64,000 bases of DNA from Kocuria sp. TGY1127_2 (lineage in GTDB: Bacteria; Actinomycetota; Actinomycetes; Actinomycetales; Micrococcaceae): assembly GCF_013394385.1 (NCBI RefSeq), contig NZ_AP022834.1, positions 558,001 through 622,000 on the forward strand. Reading direction: 5' to 3'. Below are positions 15,674 to 25,778 of the stretch, piece by piece; the stretch's first letter is position 1, and each line of letters starts with the position of its first letter. The notes beneath the pieces are model-generated. The model did not search any database. It saw nothing but the letters and a program-made list of their open reading frames with translations, and was not told where the DNA came from. Both the position numbers and the translations under genes were made by a program.

Positions 15674-17125
15674 CTACTTCACGTAGTCGACGAGCCGGCC
15701 AGCGATCCCGTTGTAGGTTGCGGGCGTCAGATTCTTGAGTCGTTCTTCCGCTTCGGGGGAAAGGCCCAAGCCGGACACGAACTCGACCAAGCGTTCCTGG
15801 TCCACGCGATGCCCGCGTGTCAGATCTTTCAGCCGCTCATAGGGGTTGTCCATTCCTTCGACCCCGGCGATCGCTTCCGCGCGCATGACCATTTGAATTG
15901 CCTCGGCCAGGACCTCCCAGTTGCTGTCGAGGTCCCGTGCGAGAGCGTCTTCTGCGACGTCGAGCTTGGTCAAGCCTTTGGTCACGTTGGACATTGCGAG
16001 CATCGAATGGCCGAAGGCCACGCCGATGTTGCGCTGCGAAGAAGAATCGGTCAGATCGCGCTGCCACCTGGAGGTCACGAGTGTTTCTGCGAGCGTGTCC
16101 AGAAGCGAGCACGAGATTTCCAGGTTGGCCTCGGCATTTTCGAAGCGGATCGGATTGATCTTGTGAGGCATGGTCGACGAGCCCGTGGCTCCCTCGACCG
16201 GAATCTGCCGGAAATATCCGATTGAGATGTACGACCAGATATCCGTGCAGAGATTGTGCAGCACACGGTTGAAGTGCGCGATGCTCGAGTAAAGCTCCGC
16301 CTGCCAATCGTGCGACTCGATCTGCGTCGTCAAAGGGTTCCAGGTCAGGCCAAGGTGCTCCACGAAACCGCGAGACACCTTCTGCCAGTCGACCTGGGGT
16401 GCAGAAGCGTAGTGAGCGGCGTATGTGCCGGTCGCACCATTGATCTTGCCCAGGAACTCCTGGTTTTCCACGTGTTTGATCTGCCGCTGGAGGCGGAACG
16501 CGAGGACGGCCATTTCTTTGCCGAGGGTCGTCGGCGTCGCCGGCTGCCCGTGGGTCCGGGACATCATGGGAATATCACGGGCCGATTCGGCCAGGTCGGT
16601 CACCACACCGACGAGCTCCCGCGCGGCAGGTGCCCACGCGTTGTGGACCGCGTCCCGGATGCCCACGGCGTAGGAAAGATTGTTGATGTCTTCCGATGTG
16701 CATCCGAAATGCACGAGCGGTTTGAGATGACCTAGGCCCAGTGCATCGAGGCGATTTCCGATGAAATATTCGACCGCCTTGACGTCATGCACTGTCACGG
16801 CTTCGATCTCGGCCAATTCCTTGATCGAGTCGGCGTCGAAATCGGTCACGATGGCGCGCAGACCCGCTACCTGGTCCTCCGTCAGAGGGGCAAGACCGGG
16901 CAGAACCTCATTGCGGCAGAGGTAGATGAACCATTCGACCTCGACGTGCACGCGATCGCGATTGAGCGCCGCTTCCGAGAGGTAATCCGTCAACGGTGTG
17001 GTCTGGGGCTGGTACCGACCGTCCAGGGGCCCGAGGGCAATGGGAGGGGAGACCTGGGTCAGGCTTGTGCGCCCGTTCGGGAGAGTCGAACTGGACAGAT
17101 TGGTGTTCTCTGAAGAATTGGCCAT
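15674..17125 (-). CDS. purB: Adenylosuccinate lyase
   Basis: A 483-residue lyase of the fumarase/aspartase superfamily. It carries the signature GSSTMPHKINPIRFENAE with the catalytic serine loop, SRTHGQPATPTTLGKE with the catalytic His, and the N-terminal ALGPLDGRYQ typical of E. coli-type PurB. It cleaves SAICAR and adenylosuccinate in purine synthesis. I start it at the ATG at 17125 (MANSSENTN); the open frame extends about 100 codons further upstream but that part has no purB similarity. No other pur genes are adjacent. Confidence 0.95.
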   Translation of the reverse strand: MANSSENTNLSSSTLPNGRTSLTQVSPPIALGPLDGRYQPQTTPLTDYLSEAALNRDRVHVEVEWFIYLCRNEVLPGLAPLTEDQVAGLRAIVTDFDADSIKELAEIEAVTVHDVKAVEYFIGNRLDALGLGHLKPLVHFGCTSEDINNLSYAVGIRDAVHNAWAPAARELVGVVTDLAESARDIPMMSRTHGQPATPTTLGKEMAVLAFRLQRQIKHVENQEFLGKINGATGTYAAHYASAPQVDWQKVSRGFVEHLGLTWNPLTTQIESHDWQAELYSSIAHFNRVLHNLCTDIWSYISIGYFRQIPVEGATGSSTMPHKINPIRFENAEANLEISCSLLDTLAETLVTSRWQRDLTDSSSQRNIGVAFGHSMLAMSNVTKGLTKLDVAEDALARDLDSNWEVLAEAIQMVMRAEAIAGVEGMDNPYERLKDLTRGHRVDQERLVEFVSGLGLSPEAEERLKNLTPATYNGIAGRLVDYVK

Positions 17126-17320
17126 GCCTTTATTGTGGCACGGCCACCACGCCCCTCCGAGTTTGTCCACAGGGCAATCAACACTGAAGGAACTCAACGG
17201 TTGTCCACACGGTGGCGGGATACCGGACGCTGTGGGAGACGCCCCGACTCTCCATGGGCCAGGATGTTCGGCATCGAAGCGGACAAGTGATCCGCTTCCC
17301 CGGGGGAGGAAAGGGAAGAA

Positions 17321-17863
17321 ATGGATATCGTGTCCGCGCTGGGGCTGGTGGCGCCCATGGTCGTACGGCGTGCGGGAATGGCCGCCGAAGAAAGACTCAC
17401 GGACCTCGCGGAACAATTGGCAGGGCAATTGGCTTCCGTACGGTCAGCCGGGGCAAGAGTCGAGGGGACGGCCCAGACCACGTGGGAATCCGCGGCGGCG
17501 GAACTGTTCCGGGAGGGCATTCGCCGCCAAGCCGCACGATCTCACGCCGCAGAAGAAGCGATGCGCAGGGCAGAATCCCGTGTACGGCGGGCGGGCGTGG
17601 AGATCCGTCATCGGCTCGAACAGATCTCACACGAGTTGGCGGGTTGGGAAGAGAAAATGGTGCAAACCGCCGGTCGGGTCGCTTCGGAGGCGGAAACTCG
17701 ATCCCGAGAGGCGGTGGGAACGGCCGCTTTCGGATCCGCGGCCCTGCTGGACTCCAACGCAGTCCGGCAGCTGAGGAGCGCATACGAGAACACCGTGGAA
17801 TCCTCCCTCGTCCGAGACGCCTTGGCCGCCGTGGCCGCAGGAAACCACGGGTGTGCACAATGA
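17321..17863 (+). CDS. WXG100-like helical protein
   Basis: A 180-residue, almost wholly helical protein. Residues near 55-63 read W-E-S-A-A-A-E-L-F, the actinobacterial form of the W-x-G/S turn of WXG100 proteins, between two long amphipathic helices; a further Arg/Glu-rich coiled coil follows. The ATG at 17321 has GGGAGGAAAGGGAAG upstream. Its stop overlaps the start of the hydrolase gene (ATGA), so the products are made together. Standard WXG100 proteins are about 100 residues, so this is longer and may carry an extra domain. Type VII secretion is suggested, not shown. Confidence 0.6.
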   Translation: MDIVSALGLVAPMVVRRAGMAAEERLTDLAEQLAGQLASVRSAGARVEGTAQTTWESAAAELFREGIRRQAARSHAAEEAMRRAESRVRRAGVEIRHRLEQISHELAGWEEKMVQTAGRVASEAETRSREAVGTAAFGSAALLDSNAVRQLRSAYENTVESSLVRDALAAVAAGNHGCAQ

Positions 17864-19374
17864 CCACGCCGTGGAACGCCAGCCTTCGCGAATGGTGCAT
17901 CTTCGGACTCGCCCCGGCCCAAGCAACGGGCGCATTCCAGGTCGGTTGGGGCGCAGTGCCTGCCGGTAGCGCGACGGTGCGCACGTCAACGTCGCAGCAA
18001 AGGATCGACACCGAAGAGATTGCCCGCCTCGAGGCCGAATTGCAGGGAGCTGGAGAAATCTACGGTGGAGCCGTGGTCGCGGCCGTTGCTCTTCGGACCG
18101 AGATCGAACACCTTTGGGCCCGCATTTCCTCGGAAGCGGTCGTGGCCGCGCAGGAGCTCGACGAAGCGCAGAAACTTCTACTGTCCTTAGGGTCGTCCGT
18201 GGCCGAGTACGGTGCGAAACTCCATCTGGCCCGGACGTCCTATGAGGAGGCAGAGCACCTCGCTGAGGTTCTGGTCAGCGGCTTTGACGCTGTCCACTCT
18301 CTTCCCTACCGCCATCTTTACGGATCCGCGATGTTCAGCGGAGGTAATCCTCTGGGCCTCCTGGCCGCCGTGGGAACCTTCGCGGCCACGGGTGGTGCGA
18401 TTCTCGCGGCCGACGCCTCGGTCCGCGGAACGGCCGCAGCAACGCGTTCATCGATCAAGGGCAGCGGCATTCCCCTGGAACATCTGCGCCTGGACGTCGC
18501 CCGGGTCAAACAGCTCAGGCGGCGCATGGGCCTGGGGCTCGTTCGTTTGAGAGACTTCCGGCGCGTCGAGTCTTCTGCCATGACGGTGATGAGCGAGGCG
18601 GCCAACGTATCTACTATTGCGGAGGGCCTCAAGAAGGCAGGGGAACGCGATATCGTGCACGATGCCGCTCACGGTCCCCAGAACCGCGTGTCCCTGGCCC
18701 ATATCGACGTGAGGGTCGTGCACAGACCGGATGGCACGAAATCCTTCGTGGTCTCGATCCCCGGGACTGACTTTGACAATCTTTCGAGCCGAACGGATCC
18801 TGACGGCGCCTACAGTATCCTCGACGTCGTGACCACAAGCCCCGGTACGCCCTTATCGGAGTCCCCAGGGCTCATGCAGATGGTCGATCGAGCTCTCCAG
18901 GAGGCAGGCGCCGGATCCACGGACCCCGTCATTCTCTCCGGTTTCAGCCAAGGCGGAATGACCGCCATGAGCCTTGCTGCGAACCGAGAATTTTCGCGGC
19001 GGTACACCATCCGTGGGGTAGTGACCACGGGGACGCCTACCGTCACCTACCGAGGAGTCGACCCGAAGACCAAAGTCCTTCACCTGGCAGACGTGAACGA
19101 TCCGGTCCCGGTCCTGACCGGCGGGGGCTCCGACCCAGGCAACGATCACGCCGTCGTCGTGAGCAGCAACGTCGGGAAAGGCGGGGCAATCCAGATGACG
19201 CACGACGCCGAGACATATGTGCGGGCCGCTCGGGTCGCCGACCGCGAATTGGCGCGGACCTCCGAGGGGCAAGAACAGCAACGAATGATTCAGGAAGCGA
19301 TTCCTGTCGGGGCATCCGTTCAGACCCTGACTTTCGAAGCATCATCCGAGTCCTATGACCGCAGGATGAAGTGA
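17860..19374 (+). CDS. Alpha/beta hydrolase with N-terminal helical (WXG-like) domain
   Basis: A 504-residue protein. Residues 1-150 are helical with no signal peptide. Residues about 155-190 are glycine/alanine-rich and hydrophobic. From about 275 there is an alpha/beta-hydrolase domain: GFSQGG nucleophile elbow with Ser363, a likely acid Asp414 in DVNDPVP, and His430 in GNDHAVV. The layout resembles PE-PPE-type esterases. Coupling to the upstream WXG100-like gene suggests the two helical parts pair. It could be a secreted esterase, a lipase acting on the envelope, or a toxin; none can be chosen from sequence alone. Confidence 0.7.
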   Translation: MTTPWNASLREWCIFGLAPAQATGAFQVGWGAVPAGSATVRTSTSQQRIDTEEIARLEAELQGAGEIYGGAVVAAVALRTEIEHLWARISSEAVVAAQELDEAQKLLLSLGSSVAEYGAKLHLARTSYEEAEHLAEVLVSGFDAVHSLPYRHLYGSAMFSGGNPLGLLAAVGTFAATGGAILAADASVRGTAAATRSSIKGSGIPLEHLRLDVARVKQLRRRMGLGLVRLRDFRRVESSAMTVMSEAANVSTIAEGLKKAGERDIVHDAAHGPQNRVSLAHIDVRVVHRPDGTKSFVVSIPGTDFDNLSSRTDPDGAYSILDVVTTSPGTPLSESPGLMQMVDRALQEAGAGSTDPVILSGFSQGGMTAMSLAANREFSRRYTIRGVVTTGTPTVTYRGVDPKTKVLHLADVNDPVPVLTGGGSDPGNDHAVVVSSNVGKGGAIQMTHDAETYVRAARVADRELARTSEGQEQQRMIQEAIPVGASVQTLTFEASSESYDRRMK

Positions 19375-19416
19375 CGGTCGACCTCAAGCATGGCACGGAG
19401 AGCGTTGGCGTGACCG

Positions 19417-19445
19417 TTGACACTTTTGCTCGAATGAGCGGATAC
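19417..19445 (+). promoter_or_regulatory. Promoter of the aminotransferase gene, probably leaderless
   Basis: TTGACA (19417-19422), 17 bases, then GGATAC (19440-19445). The expected start of transcription is within a few bases of the ATG at 19456, and there is no Shine-Dalgarno. The transcript is probably leaderless. Confidence 0.65.
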
Positions 19446-19455
19446 AGTGGAATTC

Positions 19456-20604
19456 ATGAGCGAAAATCTGATCCCCCATGACGAAAGAATCACCCCGCGA
19501 CATGTCTTCAGCGCATTGCCGAAGTACGCCGCGGGGAAGCCGCCCCGTGCGGTCGAAGGCCTTCAACAATACAAGTTGTCCTCGAATGAGAACCCCTTCG
19601 GCCCGGTTCCGGCTGTTCAGTCAGTGATCCAGAAATTTTCGACATCCAACCGTTATCCCGATCCGTTGTGCACGGAGCTTTGCGCGGTTCTGGGACGGCA
19701 CCTCGGTGTCGACCCGGATGACATCGTCACCGGTGCGGGGAGCCTCGGAGCTCTCGCCCAGATCCTCGCGGCCTTCGCGGGTGGCAACGAAGACGGCAGC
19801 CAGGATGAGGTCATCTACCCGTGGAGATCCTTCGAGGCGTACCCGATCGTCACAGGTCTTGCGGGAGCCAAGGAAGTGCGTATACCCAATTTGGCCAACG
19901 GCGAGCATGATCTGGACGCCATGGCCGATGCGATCACCGATCGCACCAAGGTTGTCATCCTGTGCACACCCAACAACCCGACCGGGCCGGCCCTGACAAA
20001 GAAAAAGGTCCAGGAATTCATGGCCAAGGTCCCGTCCCGCATCGTGGTTGTGTTGGACGAGGCCTACCTCGAGTTCTGCCAGGCTTCCGAACTCAACGAG
20101 CAGGAAAGAAGCGAAGGCGGGCTCGCGGAGGGTATAGATCTCTACCCCGACTACCCGAACCTCGTGCTCCTCCGCACATTCTCCAAAGCCGCCGGGCTCG
20201 CCGGTTTGCGGGTCGGATACTCGATTTCGCACCCGGAAGTCACACAGTACCTCCGCGTTTCGGCCACGACCTTCGCCGTGACCAAATTGGCCGAGGAAGC
20301 TGCCATCGCTTCGGTCGAACACGCCGACGACGTCGAGCAACAGGTCCGGCATCTCGTCTCGGAGCGAACGCGCGTCGTCAATGCCCTGGAGGAACAGGGT
20401 TGGGACATCCCTACGACCCGTGCGAACTTCGTATGGCTTCCCTTGGGCGAAAAATCTCAGGACTTCGCGCAGCTAGCCGATGAGAACGCGTTGTCCGTGC
20501 GTGCGTTCCAGCCCGAAGGCGTCCGGGTCAGCATCGGAGAAGATGAGGCGAATTCGAGATTCATTCGGATCGCCGGAGAGTTCCTGGGCAACTCCGGCAG
20601 GTAG
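19456..20604 (+). CDS. hisC: Histidinol-phosphate/aromatic aminotransferase (HisC family)
   Basis: A 382-residue class I/II aminotransferase. Visible marks: LSSNENPFGP, TPNNPTGP with the PLP-phosphate contact, VVVLDEAYLEF with Asp201, and TFSKAAGLAGLRVGY with the Schiff-base Lys244. The HisC subfamily includes histidinol-phosphate and aromatic (Pat) aminotransferases; the absence of other his genes makes an aromatic or secondary role equally likely. A GTG at 19447 is in frame, but the ATG at 19456 fits the promoter and the family. The 2-oxo acid dehydrogenase operon follows after about 95 bases. Confidence 0.85.
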   Translation: MSENLIPHDERITPRHVFSALPKYAAGKPPRAVEGLQQYKLSSNENPFGPVPAVQSVIQKFSTSNRYPDPLCTELCAVLGRHLGVDPDDIVTGAGSLGALAQILAAFAGGNEDGSQDEVIYPWRSFEAYPIVTGLAGAKEVRIPNLANGEHDLDAMADAITDRTKVVILCTPNNPTGPALTKKKVQEFMAKVPSRIVVVLDEAYLEFCQASELNEQERSEGGLAEGIDLYPDYPNLVLLRTFSKAAGLAGLRVGYSISHPEVTQYLRVSATTFAVTKLAEEAAIASVEHADDVEQQVRHLVSERTRVVNALEEQGWDIPTTRANFVWLPLGEKSQDFAQLADENALSVRAFQPEGVRVSIGEDEANSRFIRIAGEFLGNSGR

Positions 20605-20698
20605 GCTAAGGGTGTATTTTTTGATCCGCGGGACTTGCGCATAACGCGACCCGGCGGACCAGCCGGGCGCCGGACAACCTAGCCACATGGGAGGACTC

Positions 20699-21862
20699 AT
20701 GGAAACCGCGGAAACCCCCCACCCCGGGGCGACCGAGGGCCGTCTGAACCGGGTGACCATTCTGGACGAGAACGGTCACCGCGGTTCGGATCCGGACTTT
20801 GATCCCTACATCGAGAACGTCACCCTCGAGGACCTCAAAGGGTCATATGCCAATATGCTGAAAGTTCGGCGCTTCGACGACGAAGCGACCTCCCTGCAAC
20901 GGCAAGGCAAACTTGCACTGTGGGTTCCGTCCAAAGGTCAGGAAGCCGCGCAGATCGGTTCGGCACGCGCCATACCCGAGCGCGACTACATCTTCCCCTC
21001 CTACCGGGAGCATGCGCTGGCGTTTGAGCGCGGTGTCGATCTCAAAGACTTGATGAGGATCTTCCGCGGATACTCGCCCGGAGGATGGAACCCCAAGGAA
21101 CACAACTTCAACTTGTACTCCTTCGTGTTGGCCTCTCAAATTCCGCATGCCGTGGGATATGCCATGGGACAGAAACTCGACCAGCACGTGAATAAGGAGG
21201 TTGCGCAGGGTTCCGAGGAGTCTTCGGCGACGGTCGTCTACTTCGGCGATGGTTCGTCGACCGAAGGGGAAGCCCACGAATCCATGGTCTTCGCCGCCTC
21301 CTACGACGCCCCTGTTCTGTTCTTCATCCAGAACAACAAATGGGCGATTTCGGTTCCCTTCTCCACGCAGTCTCGCCTGCCTTTGGCCGAGCGCGCCGCC
21401 GGATACGGATTCGAAGGAATCCGCGTGGACGGCAATGACATCCTCGGAGTCCAGGCCGTCACGGCCTATGCCATGGAAAAGATCCACCGCGGGGAAGGTC
21501 CGGTATTGATCGAGGCCGAAACGTACCGTCTCGGCGCCCACACCACGGCCGACGACCCGACCAAGTACCGGACTCGTGACGAAGAAGACGAGTGGACGAC
21601 CAAGGACCCCCTCGTGCGCCTGGAAAAGCATCTTCGCCTGGAAGGCGTTGACGACGCGTTCTTCGAGGAAGCCAACGCGGAGGCCAAAGAATACGGTGCA
21701 TCGATTCGCGAGGCGGTCCTCGCCATGGAGCCGCCGGAATTCGATCATGCTTTCGAGAACGTTTACGCCGAAGAGAATGCGCTCGTCGAACAAGAACGAG
21801 CCTGGTTCCACGAGTACGAAGCGGGGTTCGACGAAGCCGAAACCCAGGAAGGCGGCCGCTGA
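20699..21862 (+). CDS. 2-oxo acid dehydrogenase E1 alpha (branched-chain or pyruvate)
   Basis: A 387-residue thiamine-diphosphate enzyme subunit. The ThDP motif is seen as YFGDGSSTEGEAHESMVFA through IQNNKWAISVP, and RRFDDEATSLQRQGKL and YIFPSYREHA are family marks. With E1 beta it decarboxylates a 2-oxo acid and transfers the acyl group to lipoyl-E2. The sequence looks closer to branched-chain (BkdA) than pyruvate enzymes, but actinobacterial genes are often named pdhA. The ATG at 20699 follows GGGAGG; an ATG 12 bases upstream lacks spacing. First gene of E1a-E1b-E2. Confidence 0.88.
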   Translation: METAETPHPGATEGRLNRVTILDENGHRGSDPDFDPYIENVTLEDLKGSYANMLKVRRFDDEATSLQRQGKLALWVPSKGQEAAQIGSARAIPERDYIFPSYREHALAFERGVDLKDLMRIFRGYSPGGWNPKEHNFNLYSFVLASQIPHAVGYAMGQKLDQHVNKEVAQGSEESSATVVYFGDGSSTEGEAHESMVFAASYDAPVLFFIQNNKWAISVPFSTQSRLPLAERAAGYGFEGIRVDGNDILGVQAVTAYAMEKIHRGEGPVLIEAETYRLGAHTTADDPTKYRTRDEEDEWTTKDPLVRLEKHLRLEGVDDAFFEEANAEAKEYGASIREAVLAMEPPEFDHAFENVYAEENALVEQERAWFHEYEAGFDEAETQEGGR

Positions 21863-21864
21863 CC

Positions 21865-22869
21865 ATGAGCGACGTATCAGCACAGGCAAGTGCAGTGGAA
21901 TCGATGCCCATGGCCAAAGCGCTCAACGCGGCGATGTCAGACGCCATGAACGAGGACCCCAAGGTCCTTTTGATGGGCGAAGACATTGGAACTTTGGGCG
22001 GAGTCTTCCGCGTGACTCAGGGGCTCAAAGACGAATTCGGAGCCGACCGCGTCATGGATACCCCGCTCGGCGAAGCGGGAATCGTGGGAACCGCCATAGG
22101 TCTGGCCATGAGGGGTTATCGTCCAATCTGCGAGATCCAGTTCGATGGATTCGTCTTTCCTTCCTTTAACCAGATCACCTCTCAGCTGTCCAAGATTCAC
22201 GCGCGCTCCAGCGGAGCCATCAGTCTGCCCGTCGTGATCCGTATCCCGTACGGCGGGAATATCGGCTCGATCGAGCACCATTCCGAATCCCCGGAGGCTC
22301 TGTTCGCTCATACCGCCGGCCTCAGAGTGATGTCCCCGTCGAATGCCCAGGACGCTTACTCGATGCTTCGGGAAGCAATCGCCTCTCAGGACCCCGTGAT
22401 CTTCTTGGAACCGAAGCGACGGTACTGGCTCAAGGGCGACGTCGAACGCGCTGCCCGGGTCCCCACGACTCAACGTGCACAAATAGTTCGCGAAGGTCGC
22501 GACCTGACGTTGGCCGCATACGGTCCGCTCGTGCCGGTCGCGCTCGCGGCCGCGGATGCGGCGCGCGAGGACGGACTCAGCATCGAGGTCGTTGACCTGC
22601 GTTCGATTTCGCCCTTGGACTTCGACTCCGTCGAGCGTTCGGTCAACAAAACAGGACGACTCGTCGTCACACACGAGGCCCCGACCTTCGGCGGCATGGG
22701 CGGGGAGCTGGCTTCGGTCATCGCGGAACGTTGCTTCTACAGTCTGGAAGCTCCTGTCCTCAGAGTCGGCGGATACCACATGCCTTACCCCGTGGCCAGC
22801 GTTGAAGAAGATTACCTCCCCAGCATCGACCGTTTGCTCGAGGCCATCGACCGTTCGCTGAATTACTAG
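21865..22869 (+). CDS. 2-oxo acid dehydrogenase E1 beta (branched-chain or pyruvate)
   Basis: A 334-residue transketolase-like beta subunit. [40 protein letters not shown] and [20 protein letters not shown] are characteristic, the last matching branched-chain dehydrogenase beta subunits well. It completes the alpha2beta2 E1. Its ATG lies 2 bases past the E1 alpha stop. The C-terminal transketolase domain ([15 protein letters not shown], then [12 protein letters not shown]) is complete. Confidence 0.9.
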   Translation: MSDVSAQASAVESMPMAKALNAAMSDAMNEDPKVLLMGEDIGTLGGVFRVTQGLKDEFGADRVMDTPLGEAGIVGTAIGLAMRGYRPICEIQFDGFVFPSFNQITSQLSKIHARSSGAISLPVVIRIPYGGNIGSIEHHSESPEALFAHTAGLRVMSPSNAQDAYSMLREAIASQDPVIFLEPKRRYWLKGDVERAARVPTTQRAQIVREGRDLTLAAYGPLVPVALAAADAAREDGLSIEVVDLRSISPLDFDSVERSVNKTGRLVVTHEAPTFGGMGGELASVIAERCFYSLEAPVLRVGGYHMPYPVASVEEDYLPSIDRLLEAIDRSLNY

Positions 22870-22895
22870 TCAGCCCCGGAATTCAGGAGTTCACA

Positions 22896-24569
22896 TTGTC
22901 TTCGATTTTTCATCTGCCGGACGTTGGGGAAGGCCTGACCGAGGCCGAGATCCTCTCGTGGAAGGTCCGGCCCGGAAGCTCGATCCATGTCAACGACGTG
23001 CTCGTCGAGATCGAAACCGCAAAATCCGTCGTCGAGCTCCCTTCCCCGTTCGCGGGCACGGTTGAACGCATCATCGCCGAAGAAGGCGCAACCGTCGAAG
23101 TAGGCGCCCCGTTGATCTCCGTTTCGGCCACCGCTTCCGCCGACGGAGGCTCTCCCGAAGGCGCTGCTGCGGAATCCGATACGATCGGCCCGCCCACGGT
23201 CAACGAACCGGATTCCCAGGTTCCTGTCGCGGAAAAGGAAGCCGATAGCTTCGCTGCGCAAGCGGCACCGACGGCTCAAGCAGACGCCTCAACCACAGGG
23301 GCGGACGCGACCGACGGCGAGAGCTCACGCTCGACGTCGGCATCCTCCGAAGACCAGACCGCCGCGCTCGTAGGTTCGGGCCCCAAAGCCGATCCGGTCA
23401 AGAGACGGGCGCGCAAACGCCCGATCGGGGGCGGGGCCACGCGTCAGGGCCGATTGGACCAGGTTGGCGCGGCGGGAGAAGGAAATGAGCCGTCGGAGAC
23501 CCTCCTGACTCAGCTCCTGAACCGCGCGCCGATCCAGGGCGGAAATTTTGGCACGGGGATTGCTGAGCGAGCGAAGCGCCTGGCGGAAGAAGGTCGTGGG
23601 GCTCTCAAACGATTGCCGGGTCGAGCCGTTGACCAGCCGATGGAGCATGCCGCTGCGCACCGTACCGTCGGCACGGAGCCACCGCGGCGGCCGACCTTGG
23701 CCAAACCGCCTGTGCGAAAGGCCGCCAAGGATCTGGGCATTGACCTCGCCGACGTTCCCGCGACCGGTCCCCAGGGCCAAGTCACACAACGCGACCTGGT
23801 TAACTACGCGGCCCACGCTCAGGATGTTGAAAGCCACAAACCATCCAACTTCTGGGTCCAACGCGGTGGCCCCGAGGAACGCGTCGAACGCGTTCCCGTG
23901 AAGGGCGTCCGCAAAGCAACCGCGAAAGCCATGGTCAAATCCGCTTTCGAGGCTCCGCACGTTTCGATCTTCGTGGACGTGGACGCATCCCGGACCATGG
24001 AATTCGTCAAGCGTCTCAAAACCTCTCCCACTTTCGAGGGCGTGAAGGTCACACCGTTGTTGATCCTGGCCAAAGCCGTCATCTGGGCCACCGCCAGGAA
24101 TCCGCAGGTCAACTCCCAATGGACGGATTCGGAGATCTTGATCAAGCGGTACATCAATTTGGGTATCGCCGCGGCAACACCGCGCGGGCTGATGGTGCCG
24201 AACATCAAGGACGCCCAGGACCTCTCTCTGCGTGAATTGGCTGTGGCCCTGAACGCACTGACCCAGAAAGCACGGGAAGGAAAGACACAACCGGGAGAGA
24301 TGTCCGGGGGGACGATGACGATCACCAACATCGGGGCGCTCGGAATCGATACCGGAACTCCCATCATCAACCCGGGCGAGGCCGCGATCCTCGCCTTCGG
24401 AACGATCAAGCAGAAGCCTTGGGTCGTCGACGGTGAGGTCATCCCGCGTTGGGTCACCACATTGGGCGGGTCATTCGACCACCGCATCGTCGACGGCGAC
24501 CTCTCGGCGCGGTTCATGGCCGACGTCGCCGCCGTGCTCGAAGAGCCCGCGCTGTTGCTGGACATGTAA
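22896..24569 (+). CDS. 2-oxo acid dehydrogenase E2 (dihydrolipoyl acyltransferase)
   Basis: A 557-residue E2. In order: one lipoyl domain with the lipoylated Lys43 in [11 protein letters not shown]; a long Ala/Ser/Asp-rich linker (about 80-190); a basic stretch; a peripheral-subunit-binding domain ([28 protein letters not shown]); and the catalytic domain ending in [10 protein letters not shown] with the active-site His and Asp. The start is a TTG at 22896 after CAGGAG; it gives the expected N-terminus. No E3 (lipoamide dehydrogenase) gene follows, so E3 must be shared from elsewhere. Confidence 0.92.
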   Translation: MSSIFHLPDVGEGLTEAEILSWKVRPGSSIHVNDVLVEIETAKSVVELPSPFAGTVERIIAEEGATVEVGAPLISVSATASADGGSPEGAAAESDTIGPPTVNEPDSQVPVAEKEADSFAAQAAPTAQADASTTGADATDGESSRSTSASSEDQTAALVGSGPKADPVKRRARKRPIGGGATRQGRLDQVGAAGEGNEPSETLLTQLLNRAPIQGGNFGTGIAERAKRLAEEGRGALKRLPGRAVDQPMEHAAAHRTVGTEPPRRPTLAKPPVRKAAKDLGIDLADVPATGPQGQVTQRDLVNYAAHAQDVESHKPSNFWVQRGGPEERVERVPVKGVRKATAKAMVKSAFEAPHVSIFVDVDASRTMEFVKRLKTSPTFEGVKVTPLLILAKAVIWATARNPQVNSQWTDSEILIKRYINLGIAAATPRGLMVPNIKDAQDLSLRELAVALNALTQKAREGKTQPGEMSGGTMTITNIGALGIDTGTPIINPGEAAILAFGTIKQKPWVVDGEVIPRWVTTLGGSFDHRIVDGDLSARFMADVAAVLEEPALLLDM

Positions 24570-24597
24570 GCGGCTGGTTTCACGGAGCGAGCCGCAT

Positions 24598-24657
24598 GAA
24601 GACGCTCCCTCGTTGCTTCGTCGCCTTTCGGCATCGAAGCAACGAGGGAGCGTCTTC
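24598..24657. terminator. Perfect 23-bp terminator after E2
   Basis: Arms 24598-24620 and 24635-24657 are exact reverse complements with a 14-base loop. It separates two convergent units: the dehydrogenase operon and the minus-strand membrane-protein gene. Confidence 0.88.
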
Positions 24658-24725
24658 TGCGCTGGGTCCCGACTCGAGAGGGCGAGACGGTATAGCTCTT
24701 CAGCGACCCGTATCCGCCGCGAAGA

Positions 24726-25778
24726 TCAGCGTCCCTCGAAGCCCCAACGGTCTACCGCGCGGTGGAAGCGTGTGCCCCACAGGCCACCCAGGATCGCCCC
24801 GATAAGACCCACGATGAGCGCGGAGACCGCCGCGGCGAGTCCCCACATGAAGTCCGAACCTCCGAGCGACTGAACCGAGCCGAGCGGCACGCTGTTTCCC
24901 ATGCGATCCGCCAGAAACAGCGTCAACACAGTCGTCACTGCGGTTCCCATGAGCTGCCAGAGCCACACGGCCACGCCCTGTTTGACCCCGGAGAATCGTC
25001 CCGCGCGGCCTGCGGCGTATCCACCGGCAACATACGAGACGAAGAAGATCACACCGAAAACGGCGCCCCATACCGCCCCGTTCCCGGAACCCTGGACGAG
25101 ATTCTGCATCGAGTCCCCTACGTGAGCGGGAACGCTGGTTCCGGCCGCACTAGGGGCAACAGCCCCGACGATCCACGTCAGGAAACCGATGAGCGTCATC
25201 GCGACGAGCCACCCCAAGAGACCCGGGAGGAGCTGGAGCCGGCCGTATTCAGCCTTTTGGCGTCGCACCACCATCGCCCGCAGGTCAGCGCCGGACGGCG
25301 CCTGTGTTTGGCCCGCATAGCCCCCCGGCTGACCGGGGCCTCCGGGCGGAACCGCCGTCTGCCGGGCTTGCGAGGAGCCTGATCCGGGGTACTCCGTTGG
25401 GGTGAACTCCCGCGGACCGGATTGAGGCACGGAGGCTTGATCGTCGTATTCGAGGCCGGAGCTCCTCTGCGCGGTCGGCGACGTCGATGCCTCACCGTAC
25501 GACGGGAGCGGTCGGGTGACATTCGGGTCCTCAGCGGCCGAGGAGCCCCATGATCCGTGATCCAGGATCTGTGTTCGCTGATCGTCGGTCGATAGGACCT
25601 CCGTCCGACCGCCGTCGAGTACCTCGGTACGGTCCTCGTCGATTTGCTGGCTCCGCTGGTCGGAGAGCACCTCCGTGGGATCGCCGTCCAAGGGGATCGT
25701 ACGGTTCGGGTCGTTCACATCGGCATCGGATTCGCCGCCCCGACCCTCGTCCCACGGTCCTTCGTTCCGGTTCCTCAT
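24726..25778 (-). CDS. Membrane protein with repeated T-E-V-L motifs in a disordered N-terminus
   Basis: A 350-residue protein of unknown family. Residues 1-165 are polar and probably disordered, with four near-repeats: [24 protein letters not shown] and RTQILDHG. A Pro/Gly/Gln-rich stretch follows. Residues about 185-345 have four membrane helices with several small-residue faces. Acidic residues before Thr followed by Glu/Gln resemble substrates of actinobacterial Ser/Thr kinases that bind FHA domains; that role is inference. Its ATG overlaps the stop of the acetyltransferase gene (ATGA), so the two are coupled. The ribosome site is in GAGGAACC. Confidence 0.75.
   Translation of the reverse strand: MRNRNEGPWDEGRGGESDADVNDPNRTIPLDGDPTEVLSDQRSQQIDEDRTEVLDGGRTEVLSTDDQRTQILDHGSWGSSAAEDPNVTRPLPSYGEASTSPTAQRSSGLEYDDQASVPQSGPREFTPTEYPGSGSSQARQTAVPPGGPGQPGGYAGQTQAPSGADLRAMVVRRQKAEYGRLQLLPGLLGWLVAMTLIGFLTWIVGAVAPSAAGTSVPAHVGDSMQNLVQGSGNGAVWGAVFGVIFFVSYVAGGYAAGRAGRFSGVKQGVAVWLWQLMGTAVTTVLTLFLADRMGNSVPLGSVQSLGGSDFMWGLAAAVSALIVGLIGAILGGLWGTRFHRAVDRWGFEGR

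Noticed and set aside
15674-17428. A 100-codon N-terminal extension of PurB
   Set aside because: It has no PurB similarity, is proline/arginine-rich, and crosses the promoter area of the divergent WXG-like gene. The ATG at 17125 gives the normal protein.
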